A DNA stretch of 64,000 nucleotides from Tetracentron sinense (GCA_015143295.1 CM026551.1:10374499-10438498), one strand, 5' to 3'; numbered from the stretch's first letter, positions 10,894 through 22,890 are shown. A program made the numbers and translations. The notes: generated by a model not told the origin, from the sequence alone.

Positions 10894-11666
10894 TTGTGGT
10901 GTAAACTATAAATATACATAAGTTAAAACTACATCTTCGAATAACATTCATAAGCTTACCCTTATGGCACCTTAGCGGGCTACCTGTGTTTGTGTTAGTT
11001 ACATCCATGATATCATTTCAACTAAAAAAAATAGCGTACAAGTTAAAAATGCATATTGAAAGATTGTGATGGTATTTCGTTGCCTCAACAGCTTTGCCTT
11101 TTGGTGTAGTTGTGTTCAACCCAAAACAAAAAAAAATATATTGTGATGAGCCATTAGGATTATGTTCACAGACGATACAGGGGATTGTTAACTTTCATGA
11201 ATCCAGTGAATTCGACAACTTTTTTTTTAACCTTTAAATGGCTAACTCATATAATTGGAACACTTGAATAAAAAAATATAAAAATATTTAGCGGGCGTGC
11301 ATTCTGCTATTGCAGTCCTCTTTTATCCATTGTTAAGATTGACTCGTCCCTAAGATTCATCCATCCAGCTTTGGTTTTTAGAAAAAAATAAACAATATTA
11401 AAATTAATTTAGTTAAGCTTAAACATAGTTAAAAGAATGTTAAAAGGGACATAGGACACCACGGTTGACTAGATCATGGAATGCCGGATCCACTAATCAC
11501 ACCTCTAAAAAATATGATGGCCAACAAGTACACTTGTTTGTCTATAAGTTTTGTTCTATATTTATTTCATTAATGTTTCCTACTTATGGGACTTGTTCAA
11601 ATATTCAAAGGATAGACAAATTATAAGTGAAGTTGACTTACTAATCTTTAATATATATACTAGCGG

Positions 11667-11873
11667 GTGGCACGTGCGATGCACGTGAGAGCAAGGGGAA
11701 GGAGTTAACCAGAGTTAATAGAAGTTAAAAGGAACACATGTTAACCCGTCGGTGCGATTGAACTCGTTAGTGGCACGTGCGATGCACGTAAGAGCGAGGG
11801 GAAGGAGTTAACCACAGTTAATAAGAGTTAAAAGGGTCACATGTTAACTCGCGGGTGTGATTGAACCCTTCCT
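11667..11873. repeat. Two tandem units of about 103 bp
   Basis: Both units begin GTGGCACGTGCGATGCACGT (11667 and 11770) and run through GGGGAAGGAGTTAACC into a core-family block. The second unit continues into TGAGTTCAATTGCGATTGAC, the terminal sequence of the MITE family at 3970-4346. Confidence 0.8.
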
Positions 11874-13707
11874 GAGTTCAATTGCGATTGACTGTGATTC
11901 AAAATAGATAGATGAGCAAGGGTAGTTTCGAAATTAAAAAGGCAAGGGATAGTTTGAGAATTAAAGCAAACATTAAGCCAAAGTTTTGTTTTTATATAAG
12001 CGTAGTATGGAAATTTCAGAAAAATCATCTACGGCTGCCTCTGGCATTATAATAGTAAAGATATATATATATGCAATAACTATCAATAGGACAATCTATC
12101 GTCATTTATTAGTAAATTTAGTAGCAAAAATCTCGTGTTATGCACTTGATTTAAAAGTCCACCAAGAATAATTCATTGTATTATAAAATGTTTTAGTATT
12201 AAGTGGCATGCTAGCCCTACTATCAGTCATTCTCTAGTCTCAGTCAAATAGCCAAAAATCAACACCTTGTTAGTTTTTCTTTGAGAGTAAGGAATGCCCA
12301 AGAATAGAACTAACACAACTCTAGTATTAATGTATGGATATTTTAGTCCCTAACAATTATAGGAGTGGACATGTGTTAGACAGATAACTATTTAATTATC
12401 TCTTAAGAATAAAATTGTATGTATATATTGGAGGTTAACCACTTTTTAAACTAACTGCATTAATCTCATATAATTGAATGAGGGAATATGATAAGGTCAA
12501 TAGATTAATCAATCTTTTAGGAGAGAAAAAGGGGTTGACATGTCATCTATCTATTTCTTCAATCACTTTGATGAGCTATTATAACCACTTCTTCTCTATG
12601 ACTAACCTGATCACTAGCCCTAATTGAAATGATGCCTTCGCACCAAAAAAGAAAAAAAAAAGGCATTTAAAAACATTTTAAAAAAAGGGGGGTAGTAAGC
12701 TAAACCATACATACTTCGAAGATTGAAAAGGACACATGTGGGATATTTTTGGAATCCGTTGCCTGAAAATTATAAATAAACAATCAATCTTTGACTGATA
12801 ATAACTGAGAATCCGTTGCATATAACAAGCAAGCCAAGATTTTTTGTTATGTTATCATAGACTAGATTTATAGTTTAGTGTATCATATGTTTTTTCTTTT
12901 CACACTAATTTTATGTTCACAATGATGTAAAGGAAGTGTTAGTGTCAAAATGGCCCCCCAAAAAAAAAAAGTCAAATCACTTTTAGAGATGGTTGTGACT
13001 TGTGAGGCCTCCATTAAAAATTATTTTGGTTGCTAAAGGTTGAGATTTGGGTCTACCATTCTCCAGACAAATGTAAGTCCTAGACCTAACTTCCAAACTC
13101 TCACGTGTTGCTATTTTTTTTTTAATTTATGTTATCTTGAAAATTATTATAAATCAATTTCTTTCATGAAATTTTTTTTTTTCATAACTTGTCCCATAGT
13201 AAGAGCTTAGAAAAAAAAATGAATCATCCACGAATTATTACTCATTTTCTTAACATCAATATTAAAATTAAAATAGAGAAATTAAGGCATTTTAGCCATT
13301 TACAGTAGTTGCAAAATTCTACTATCCAAAAGACCAAAAGTGAACGAGAATGAATTAGCAACAACTCTTACATTGGTCTACTTCAAAAAAAAAGAAAAAA
13401 AATTCAAAGGAATTAGCAACAACTCATACATTGGTCTACCTCAATTAAAAAAAATATCAAAGGAAGTAACATATTTGAATGTTTTCTAGGAGATAAAAAA
13501 AAGGCATTTCTTTTGAAATTTTTATTGGCAATACGGTATGACTGTTACTAATTCACACTCTAAAAAAAGTGAATAATTAGTTACAGAAAAGCAAAAGTCT
13601 ATTAAAATAAAAATCAAAAAGATTTTCCCACACTTTCTTTTGCACTCACCCTAAAAAAGCAGAAATAAAATAAAGAAACAAAAGGATTTTGATGGGTTTA
13701 CCTCCAT

Positions 13708-13990
13708 TTGGGGCAGTACAAATTTGAGAGAGTGGGCTAGCACTCCTAGCTCTCCTCCATCAGAAAATACAGAGAGAAAAAAAGTCCTTTACACATATTT
13801 TGCTTGCTAAAATGGACCAACCTAAATAAACTCCACTGTTTTCCTTCTATTATTCAAAACTCAACCTTCTTCCTGGGCGAGTGCAAATTTGAGAGAGTGG
13901 CCATTAGAAAATACAGAAGAGTAAAAAAAAAGAAAAAAAGTTTCACAGATATTTTCCTTGATCTTTCCTTTCCTTCTATTATTCAAAAAA
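13708..13990. repeat. Imperfect duplication downstream of the minus-strand gene
   Basis: CAAATTTGAGAGAGTGG occurs near 13719 and 13885, each followed by an AGAAAATACAGA block. CCTTCTATTATTCAAAA also occurs twice (near 13842 and 13973). The unit is about 130-165 bp and would lie in or beyond the 3' UTR of the gene ending at 13992. Confidence 0.65.
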
Positions 13991-13991
13991 G

Positions 13992-14555
13992 TCATCTTCT
14001 GTACAACGGCGACCGATCTTGAACAACCTTCGCCGTCTTCGGCTGCCGGAAAATATTCATGGGGCTCTGAAAATACCACCGTCTTTCTTTCGATCTCACA
14101 TCACTGCCGGAATCCGAGTAAGCAGAAACTGCAACAGACTTCGATCTCATCATCTTCACTTCCCCCTCCTCCTTCTTCACCTTACTCGTTTTAAAAACCG
14201 ACCAAACCGACGATTTACTCCCATTCCCCAACGGAGGCAGCCCAGCTCCGGTGTCTCTATTCACGGTCTTCTGCCGGAGAAACGGAAACGCCAGGGATCT
14301 CGACCGTCGGAAGGAGGGCTCGCCGTCGCTTCCTGTACCAGATTTCGGAGCGTAGGAAGACGAGAAGAGAGGAAAGGAGATGAAGCGGAGGAGGAAGAGT
14401 TAGTGGTGGGGTAGCATGCACAAGGGCGTAAGTTAGCGCAGTCGGGGCAGAGACTGAGGAGGCGCTCCCGGAGGCATTTGGGGCAGATTCCGGTGCGTCG
14501 GTGCTTGGGTGTTTTTTACATTTGAAAATTCTTCTTCGTCTACGTACAACGCCAT
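13992..14555 (-). pseudogene. Cys-rich plant-specific protein of unknown function, with three frame breaks
   Basis: The ATG at 14555 opens MALYVDEEE. After a one-base loss the frame gives FKCKKHP; after a second loss KHRRTGICPKCLRERLLSL, then CPDCANLRPCACYPTT. After a third loss within a Ser-rich stretch it gives YAPKSGTGSDGEPSFRRSRS, then FPFLRQK, MMRSKSVAVSAYSDSGS, RRWYFQSPMNIFRQ and KVVQDRSPLYRR before TGA at 13992. The span is exactly 188 codons, so three missing bases restore the reading at the end. From memory this order (acidic start, two CxxC pairs, Arg/Ser block, basic tail) matches an uncharacterised plant protein family; I know no function. The conserved pieces on all sides of the breaks suggest either a recent pseudogene or uncorrected sequencing indels in a live single-exon gene. 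No neighbour hints at its role. Confidence 0.6.
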
Positions 14556-14885
14556 TGGCTTGCTTTCTTTCTCTCTGTGTGTTGTTTGATGGATCTTTTC
14601 TAATCGTTGGAGTTGTTGGTTTTGGATTTTTAAGCATTTGGGGAGGGGTGGTGGAAATTAACCATGGTTAAGGTAGTTGGGTCAAGTCTTTGGTGATTGG
14701 TAAACGGTAAACGTTCAGTAGCCGGAAAGACGCGTTTTGGCTTTGGAGTTTGGTGGGCTTGGACTGCTTCTAAAGGGCTAAAGCTGTATTTATGTTTTTG
14801 AGGAGCCGCCTCGAGAATAGAGTTAAAGCTATATCTTTTGATTTTTTTAAGAGGTGGGCGAATTCAGAAGCTTTTTGCTAAGGCC

Positions 14886-15189
14886 TTGGCTTGTCTCTGG
14901 CGAAGCCAGAAAGGCTTATCTGGGGTTCCATAGAATAGGTGACAAGTGAGGGAGAAGTCAAAATCATGGGGCCCACGATTTTGACTTCTCTACCCTTAAT
15001 AAGAAAGACATGTGGCAAGACATGTGGCGATAAGTGTAGGAAAATAAAGGGAAAGAGATATCAGAAGGGGAGAAGTCAAAAAATGGGGAGAAAATGAAAT
15101 GACTTCTCCCCATTTTTTGGCCAACTGTCGCGCACAATGTATGGAACCCCGACAGGGGTTTCTGGCTTCGCCAGAGACAAGCCAAAGCC
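14886..15189. mobile_element. Mutator-like MITE, about 304 bp
   Basis: A perfect 9-bp target duplication GCTAAGGCC (14877-14885 and 15190-15198) flanks inverted ends TTGGCTTGTCTCTGGCGAAG and the inverse of GGCTTTGGCTTGTCTCTGGC. The ends continue through a GGGGTTCCATA block. Internal GAGAAGTCAAAAT and its inverse form two smaller hairpins. It is related to the element at 6394-6613. Confidence 0.85.
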
Positions 15190-15670
15190 GCTAAGGCCAA
15201 TTCACGAGTCAGGATCCTGTCTTTTAACTCTAGTTAAATTTTTAAAAAAATTCAAGTAACTTTTTAAATATTTTTTTACAAATTTAGATTATACCCTATG
15301 TTTGATTATCGAGAAAATAAATAAAAAGAGATAACATAAAATAAAAATAGACAAAACACAATATATTACAAACCCAAAATTCATTTTCTTTTTTTTTTGT
15401 GTTTTTACCGATTATCTGTGCAACCATACCCTAATGTTTAATAGATCTTAAATTCAATAGCATATTAATCGCTACACCATAACTTATATGAATGGATCAC
15501 ACAATCACAGACCAGGAATACACACCCGCATGGGCATAAGAAGGGTGGTGTCCACACTCATAATTGAATCACTGTTTACTTGTAAATTTACAGAAGCCTC
15601 TAGATCCTATGCTGTTAATAAGTCTAATTAGAAATCTGAGGTTTTATAGAAATGCCATGTCATTTGAGAG

Positions 15671-15810
15671 ATGGATCATAGCCAATTGCGATTCAACTTA
15701 GGGAGTGTTCAATCACACCCACAAGCCAACACGTGTCTCTTTTAACTCTTATAATTGTGGTTAAGATTTACTAATCCTCAATAATACGCTTGGTTTTTTT
15801 TTTTAATATT
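15671..15810. repeat. Half copy of the 3970-4346 MITE family
   Basis: GATGGATCATAGCCAATTGC, CACCCACAAGCCAACACGTG and TTGTGGTTAAGATTTACTAA match the left arm of that element. The right arm is missing. Confidence 0.7.
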
Positions 15811-15829
15811 AACCCTAAGGTCATAGAGA

Positions 15830-16824
15830 GTTATTTGAGACTGAGAGTATGGGAGAAATCTAAGGTCTTACTTTCTGGGTGACCCATAAGGAATGTCACT
15901 ATTAATATGGCATAGAGTGTGCATTTTCTAAGGTTGTTTGGTTGGCAGCCCACTATCACTTCATTTTGATGCAAACTCTTACCCCTACTTTCTCAACTGG
16001 TTCAATAAGATAACTTGACCTTTCATTGCTAAGATTGATCAAGACCCTAAAATTTTAATTATTCTCAATCATTTGGCATCTCTGACTAGCGCGCAATGAA
16101 ACTTACTTCAACAAAAGAAAGCCAGCACCCTAGAGATATTATCTACTGAGCAACTTCTTGGGGTTTCGAAATTGGCTCAAATTATATGCCTGACGAGGCT
16201 CAGTTTTTGTCGCTATAATCCTTTCTTGGTCCTACTGTTTGGTCTCGTTCTTCTTTAGGGTGGATGAAAATTAATTATGATAGTGCAACAAATAAACCTA
16301 ACAATAGGGTTTGTGCTACTGTTGTGGCTAAAGACTACCAGGGTAACACATTTGCTTCTTCCACAAGGCTCATCCATGGAAGTAATGCTGATGTAGCCGA
16401 AACCATAGCTTTAAGGTCGGGTGTTCATCTCGCTATTGAAAAAGGTTGGAGAAAGTTTGGCTAGAACCTGATTCCTTATCATTGGTTCATTTTTTCAAAG
16501 AAAGAGCTCTTCAATTCCTTCTGAAACGTCCACTGCTATGGTGGATTTCACCTCTTACTATCGTCATTCCAAGATAGTAAAACACTCACGTTCGCCGAGA
16601 GGGCAACAGTGAGGCCCATCGCCTAGCTAGGTGTGCGCTCCGAGCATCCTTATCCAGGATGGGAGAAATCATCCGATCAACTACTGATTCTATTAACTCC
16701 TGGGGTGTATTCCCCTTCGACCCGGGAATTTTATGACTGATGTATATGTTACTTATTTTTGCTTTATGTGTCGGGTTTTTAGTAGCCTTTGTAATCATTT
16801 CTCATTAAAAAAAAAAAAAAAAAC
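15830..16824 (+). mobile_element. 5'-truncated LINE retrotransposon: RNase H end and poly(A) tail
   Basis: Pieces of a LINE ORF2 C-terminus are readable. Near 15935-15990 lies a stretch around VGSPLSLHFDANSYPY. At 16261-16464 lies an RNase H segment with WMKINYDSATNK, AKDYQGNTFASSTRL and AETIALRSGVHLAIEKGW. At 16586-16736 lies THVRREGNSEAHRLARCAL, ending SWGVFPFDPGIL and TGA (16734-16736). These are the typical catalytic-strand, AE-helix and final His/Arg motifs of plant LINE RNase H. A stop and frame breaks separate the blocks. A run of about 18 A (16807-16824) is the tail. The left end is uncertain and no target duplication was identified. Confidence 0.75.
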
Positions 16825-17286
16825 CCCCACATCGAGTGTCTATTTTTGTACTTTCAAATAAAAATATGAAGTTTCATGAAAGGTAAGAGGAATGCATACG
16901 AAGACACACACCTCCTATTTGTACTAAATTTACATTATACTTGGATTCAAACATCAGACCATACAATGTTCAACCTACCTGAGTCAGTGTGAGTCACCCA
17001 GCTCTCGAGGCATCCATGATTTTGTTAGGACATGGGACCAACTCGTCGATCACCGTGGCCACCACGCTCCGCCCATGAGCCTAGTGGTTATTGTTTAGGC
17101 ACCGGCTCTGATTGTTGAACCACCCAGTTAAAGAGCGCCACCACTGGTGCGTCGTATGGGGATTGATTGTCGCATTCTGATTGCCCGCCACCATCTCTTC
17201 CCTTCTCAAAATGTTTATATGCTTTAATTATTAAGAGTAGCCATGGGAAACCCATGGGTCGGAAACCCTTTATTTCCAAACGCATG
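16825..17286. other. Short intergenic stretch left of the Tat element
   Basis: Nothing recognised apart from the target site GCATG at 17282-17286, duplicated after 29128. Confidence 0.5.
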
Positions 17287-18241
17287 TGTCGACACAAAAT
17301 TTCGTGGACGAAATAATGATGAACAAAATTTTTTTTATTTTCAGTTTGGTACAACTCTCAAGAAATCCTCTGATTAACAATCAGAAATTTCTAAAGTAGA
17401 AGATAAGGGCCGAGGCGTGATCTCGATCTTCTTTGAAGGTGTTGATGTAGCTTTTCCTTTCTTCCGGGCTTCGCGCTTAATCGGCTAGAAAGTGATTTTG
17501 GAGGAGAACTGGCTTCTTTGCAGCTTTGTCTTCTCCGGAATGATTTGATTTCTTTTCTTTGAAGGTTAAGAATGCTTCTGAGTTCTCTTCTTTGGCTTCT
17601 TTTGAATTTCTCCTCTGAATTTCTGAATCTCTAAATCTCTAGCTTTGGCTTTATTTATAGACTATTAGAGATAAGGATCTCAAGAATCCTACTCCATCTA
17701 GTGGTTTAAATGATTTAAGAGATCTTAATAAGGCTTATCCATTTAGAGATAAGGATTTCAAGAGTCCCACTTTATTTAGTAGTTTAAGGGATTTAAGAGA
17801 TCTTGATAAGACTTATCCATTTAGAGATAAGGATTTCAAGAGTCCCCTCTATTTAGTAGTTTAAGGGATTTAAGAGATCTTGATAAGGCTTATCCATTTA
17901 GAGATAAGGATTTCAAGAGTCCCACTTTATTTAGTGGTTTAAGGGACTTAGGAGATTTTGATGGGCCCCACCCATCTTCTTGGGTATTGAGTCCAAAATC
18001 AGTTTTTTGTATTGATGGATCGACCCATTTATCGAGTGTGTGACCCATTTTAGATTTGGACTTGGGTTTTGAGTTTATGGGCTTTCTACTTCGTGCCCAG
18101 ACCCGAGCCATAAGAGGCTCATGCCTTGTCATTAGGCCCAATTTAAATGTATAGGGCTTTTTAATGATTTTAGGCTCTTTATATAATTTTACGAGTGTGT
18201 AAGGACCTTTGCGTAAAATTAAAAAATTTTAGGGTTCTACA
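17287..18241 (-). repeat. 3' LTR of the Tat element (left copy)
   Basis: In plus orientation it runs from TGTCGACACAAAATTTCGTG to GGGTTCTACA (TG..CA ends). It contains about four tandem units of 78 bp (17665-17945), each with GAGATAAGGATTTCAAGAGT and TTTAAGGGATTTAAGAGATC. Differences from the right LTR are nearly all 1-2 bp indels. Confidence 0.95.
17665..17945. repeat. 78-bp tandem units inside the left LTR
   Basis: Four units of GAGATAAGGAT(T/C)TCAAGA.., then TTTAGTAGTTTAAGGG, then AGAGATCTTGATAAG. The matching array in the right LTR lies at about 28552-28832. Confidence 0.9.
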
Positions 18242-18257
18242 AATTGCCCCCTCAAGG
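18242..18257 (-). promoter_or_regulatory. Polypurine tract
   Basis: Read on the minus strand the sequence is CCTTGAGGGGGCAATT, directly before the 3' LTR start TGTAGAACCC. The position and the G-run fit a plus-strand primer site. Confidence 0.75.
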
Positions 18258-20490
18258 GTATAGTGATGGAACCTATGAGTGACATTAGCGTAACCCTTGA
18301 TTTAGTGTTTGATTTGGATTTAATTTTGATGACTTAGTGTTTGACTTTGATTTAATTTGTTTGGAGTTTATCTTGATTTGGGTTAGACACAATCCTATTC
18401 CTAGTAGGATAAGGAAACAGTTTACCTCCCTTACAAATAGCAAGTGGACTCACACAATTGAACTTTCAGATTTTTTTGTTTTCTGTTCTTGTAGGTTTAC
18501 TCGAACATTAGAGGACCCTGCGTTTTACAAAGTCTGCAGATACTAGAAACCAATTAACTTTTTTTTTTTTTTTTTTTTTTTTGAGGCGTTGTCAGAGTGT
18601 ACAGATTGTGATGGTTGTGCGGCAATTGTTTTGTATTTAATCTGGTTGGTTCGCCTGCTTATTACGCAAGATGGGTTTTTTTTTTTTTTTTTTTTTTTTT
18701 AACATCAAAGAAAAGAGTCATAGGCAGCCTGGGCGTACGACCCACCTCCCTCTCTCAACTATTCGTTTTGGTTTGCTGTATTATTTTAAGTTTTTGTATT
18801 GGTTGATTTGATTTGATGTTTGGGAAAGGTAATGATTGATTTTTTTTTAAAATTTTTTTATTTGATTTAACTTCAACTAATTTTTTGTAAAAGATTTGTT
18901 GGTTGCTTTTTTTTTTAATCAATGGGTAGTTGGGTGGTACGTAATTTTTTTTTTTTGTTGGTTTGTTTTAACAAAGTATTGCGGGAGGAGCGTAGCTTGG
19001 GCGTCGCAGCTGGGCTGCCTTTGTTCTGTTTGTTTGTGTTTGTTACTTTATTTATTTATTTTTTAAAATTATTATTTTTTATTTTATGTTTCGTACTCTT
19101 TTTCTTGTGTGTTTTTGTTTATGCTTTTTTTTTTTTTGTCTACTTTTGTGTGTGTGTTTTTTAAAAATATTTTTGCTTGTTTATTAATTTATTTTTTTAC
19201 CTTTTTTTTTTTTTTTGTTTTTTGTTTTGTTTTTTTTTTTTTTTTTTTTAATTTGTCTTTTTTATGTCAATTATTATTTTTTTTTTTTTAACTTTTTGTT
19301 TGAATTTTTTTTTTTAAAGTGGTTTCTGATTCATTATTGTGTAAAGTTTGTAGAAAAATTGGAGATTTTGATGAACTTCCCTTTTTTGTTTTTGTTTTGC
19401 AGTGAAACATCTTTTGTCGATGCCTCCCAGGATATTGACCATAGGGTTGTTGATGAACGTCTTCTTCAAGATAGATGGATAGTGTTGCTGATGATCTAAC
19501 TCGGAGTGGGACTTAATCGTTTCTGAAACATGTGAGTAAAATCACAGTCCCGAGATGGCATGCTGGAGCTGCAATTTATTGAACACGGATGACGACCGAC
19601 TCGTGGAAGACTCTGACTCCACTTTCTTCTTGCAATCTGAAGCACGCGAGGACCTTGTGCTCTTTCTTGTGATCTTGAAGTACTATTGACCATGATTGGA
19701 CGAGACCCTTGCTTTGCCAATCTTGAAACTACACGGCCCTGCTGGACGCGACCCTTGCTGCAATTTATCGAACACCAGATGGTGGCGGCCCGTGGAAGGC
19801 TCACGACGTGACATTCGAGGAAACGTTGGACCTGTCGATCTTTCAACCCGTCAAGGAATGCTTTTTCGCTCGCGGACATTATTTAAGAAGTTTGCGGTGA
19901 TGCTGAGGATCCAGATCAAAGCGGGACTTTGATTCATTTTTGCGAATAAAAATCATAGTCCCGGATAGAGTGCTAGAGAGCTGCTGAAAGAGAGTTGTTT
20001 CTGTTTTCTATGATGCTGTTGACATCGGGGACCTAACAACGACCTCTAGAGGTTGAGCAAATATAAAGACTTGTTCGTCATCCAGATGCTAAAGTACGAC
20101 ATCTTGTAGCGCACCAGAAGCAATCAACTTCATACCCATGAAAGGTATTGTTTCTCATGTTCTTTTAAACGTTTTTTTTTTTTTTTTTTTTTTTTAATGG
20201 TAGCTGAACCTGAGGTAACTTTACAGGCTGCCTACGTACCCGTCGTGGATCAGCTTTAACGTAGTTCGATTTTTTTTTTTTTTTTTTGTGCTCTAAGTTT
20301 TGCCTAGACTGTCTTTAGATTTTCAGTCTAGCGATGCAAGAGTCATTGAACCTTTTACAATTTTGGTTGTATAAGCCAAGAGTGACATGCATTTTAAACT
20401 CATGCGTCAAGGAGCGTTGTGGCACTTTAGGCTCGTATCAAGGAGCGTTGGTGAACACTTTAAACTCGTATCAAGGAGTATTGTGGACAC
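18258..20490 (-). other. 3' spacer of the Tat element, very A-rich in element sense
   Basis: The 2.2 kb between integrase and the 3' LTR has no recognisable protein. From about 18541 to 19315 the plus strand is dominated by T runs of 10-25 bases. Near 20227-20270 lies the motif GGCTGCCTACGTACCC with AACGTAGTTCG, which I associate with the 3' region of Tat-type elements. A similar motif occurs at 36568-36616. Confidence 0.7.
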
Positions 20491-20548
20491 TTTAGGCTCG
20501 TATCAAGGAGCGTTGTGGACACTTTAGGCTCATATCGAGGAGCATTGT
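20398..20548. repeat. About five tandem units of 33 bp in the 3' spacer
   Basis: The units read approximately CGTATCAAGGAGCGTTGTGG followed by ACACTTTAGGCT, with small variations. They overlap the broken end of the integrase frame. Confidence 0.85.
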
Positions 20549-21826
20549 TCTATCATGGATAGTATTGCTTGAGGAACTTGCCGTTGATAGGACCAAGACG
20601 AACCTCCATCGGATGTTGAAAGAAGATAAGCGCCATTGGTGTAGACTTCTCTCACCACATGCGGTCCATCCCACTTTGGGATCAAATTTTCTCTCCAGAT
20701 CGATTGTGAAAGAATGATGGGCCTTCGAACTGCAAGTACTAAAGTCACCTATTTGGAATGAGCGAGGTCGAACTTTCTTGTTGAAAGCTCGAGACAAGCG
20801 AGCTTGATAACACTCGAGGCGTTGCTGCGCTTCTAACCTCTTTTCGTCCAAAGCTTCGAGTTCAGCAAGACGTAGCTTTGTATTGTCATCACCTGTGAGG
20901 CCTTCTTGGATTGCAATCCGTAGTGACGGAATTTGGCGTTCCAATGGAAGTATTGCTTCGACTCCATAGACAAGCGAGTAAGGTGTGGCTTGTGTAGGAG
21001 TGCGGTATGAAGTCCGGTATGCCCAAAGTGCTTCACCAATCCGTTCATGCCAATCCTTTTTCGACTTGGAAACGACCTTCTCAAGGAGCTTGCAAAGAGT
21101 TTTATTGAAAGCTTCTGCGAGTCCGTTTGCTGGCGCATTGTACATTGTAGAGCATCTTTGCTTGATTTCGAACTTCGCACAAAATTGATCCATCAGAGCA
21201 TTCTTGAATGGTTTCCCGTTATCCGTTACTATATAACGGGGGACCCCATAGCGGAAGACAATATTATTTTTGATGAAGTCTACAACCGTCTCTTTCTTGA
21301 CTTCTTTGAGAGGGATTCCTTCTGCCCATTTGGAGAAATAGTCTGTCGCAGCAAGAATGTAGAGGTGTTGTTTAGAAGACTTTGGGAGTGGCCCGATAAC
21401 ATCAAGTCCCCAATTGTCAAAGGGCCAAGATGCTACTGTTGGGTGAAGCGGCTCGGGTGGTTGGCGAATGAAGTCTCCATGGATTTGACATGCATGACAT
21501 CTTTTGGCAAACTCGAGCGAGTCTTTCACCATGGTTGGCCAATAGTATCCCATTCTCTTTAGGCGATTATGCAACTTTGGTCCTGACTGATGACCACCAC
21601 AGATACCTGAATGAGTTTCTTCAAGGGCCTCTTTAGCTTCATCATTTCCAAGACATCTCATCAAGATGTCATTGAAAGAGCGACGATACAGCTCATTGTT
21701 GAAGTATAGGAATCGGGGCGCACGACGACGAATTTCAGTCTTGTGCTTGAGATCATTCGGCAATTTTCCATATTGAAGGTATTCAATGAGAGGTTGTCTC
21801 CAGTCTTCAACCTCAATCTCGAACAC
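20492..21826 (-). pseudogene. Integrase domain of the Tat element
   Basis: The 444-codon frame holds the zinc-binding HHCC set (H72, H79, C110, C113) and the catalytic core with D142 (GLDVIGP), D202 (VTDNGKPF) and E238 (GLAEAFNKT). The spacing D-60-D-35-E is the retroviral-type DD35E pattern. After about residue 355 the frame is lost: the C-terminal continuation (LVLAVRRPIILSQS, then WDGPHVVREVYTNGAYLL) is in another frame at 20530-20748. Integrase inserts the cDNA into the host genome. The core looks intact; only the C-terminal part is shifted. Confidence 0.9.
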
Positions 21827-21906
21827 TCATGAAATTTGTTGCTTGTGAGCGATGTCATGGTGGATCAAGTGAGGGATGACCCATCTCTGACAGACAGGAA
21901 CTGTCG

Positions 21907-22740
21907 TCACTTCTTCTTCAGTACAGATAAAGTTGCTGCATAGGTTGGCCAAAGCATCAGCTTGTTTATTCTCATTCTTGACACATGCAACATAGTGATG
22001 TCTTCGAACTGACTTATGAGCTCAGCAGCATAAAGATAGTAGGGGATTAGATTAGGCTTGAGGACGTCGTACTCTGTCAAGAGCTGGTTGATGACGAGCT
22101 TTGAATCTCCATATACATTGAGTTGGTACAACTGCATGTCTCGGGCTAGTTCCAATCCAATTATGAGGGATTGATATTCGGCCACATTGTTTGAACATAA
22201 CTCTGCCAACGTGAAGGCGAATGGAAGAACTTCATCTTGTGGAGTTACAAATACGACTCCTGCTCCTGCTGTATTCTTTCTTGCAGCACCATCAAAAAAC
22301 ATCTTCCATGATGGTATTACATCAGTGTAGAAGATCTCTTCATCGGGCAAGTCTTGAGATAATTCCCAATCAGCTGGAATTGGATGATCTGCGAGGAAGT
22401 CAGCTACCGCTTGACCTTTTACTGCCTTCTGAGGGATGTAAACGATCTCAAATTCTGACAGGAGAAGTGCCCATTTGGCGAGCCTTCCCGATAGAACCGG
22501 TCTCGTCATTATGTATTTGAGTGGATCGGCTGAGAGATAAGTCTGACTGTGTGTGACAGCATATAGTGCCTCAACTTCTTTGTAGCGAAGATAAGAGCAA
22601 GACATATCTTCTCAATGGGTGAATAGTTCAATTCTGCCCCCACCAGAGTTCGGCTCAGGTAGTAGAGCGCATTTTCTTTGCCATCATGATTCTCTTGTGC
22701 CAATAATGCCCCCAATGACTGCTCCTGAGCACTGATGTAA
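21907..22740 (-). pseudogene. Double RNase H region of the Tat element
   Basis: The first domain is the usual gypsy RNase H and its connection, with LGALLAQEN-like and YYLSRTLVGAELNYSPIEK motifs (22509-22715). It continues after a one-base shift into RPVLSGRLAKWALLLSEF and ADFLADHPIP. The second RNase H starts FFDGAARKNTAGAG. Its candidate catalytic residues in the 21907-22605 frame are D105, E143 (VAEYQSL) and D167 (YGDSKL). A further shift near 21970 disrupts its last helix. RNase H removes the RNA strand during reverse transcription. The extra domain places the element in the Tat lineage. Confidence 0.9.
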
Positions 22741-22890
22741 AGAATCAGTGGTTTGTTGGGGATAGGCGCTGCTAAAACCGGTGCTTTGAGGAGATACTCT
22801 TTGATGCTTTCGAAAGCTTTCTTACAAGCATCATCCCATTGAACAATGCATCTTTCTTCATCAACTTGTTAAAGGGGTGACACCGCCCTG

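Larger units (their letters stand above)
10894..13991. other. Intergenic, AT-rich, no gene seen
   Basis: Apart from the duplications listed separately, this stretch has many A and T runs and fragments of the core repeat (near 11400-11450). A 62-bp near-duplicate containing GGAATTAGCAACAACTC lies at about 13349-13440. No exon could be supported. Confidence 0.5.

Noticed and set aside
14019-14414. Plus-strand 131-codon open frame
   Set aside because: It lies antisense to the Cys-rich gene and shows no known motif.
14257-14637. A 126-codon minus-strand open frame, the longest at the locus
   Set aside because: Its composition (Pro/Thr/Leu runs) does not resemble a protein. The conserved CxxC and tail motifs lie in the other two frames, so it is treated as a by-product of the frameshifts, apart from the short FKCKKHP piece.
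18922-19499. Phe-rich open frames suggesting membrane proteins
   Set aside because: They are translations of the poly-T tract in the retrotransposon spacer.
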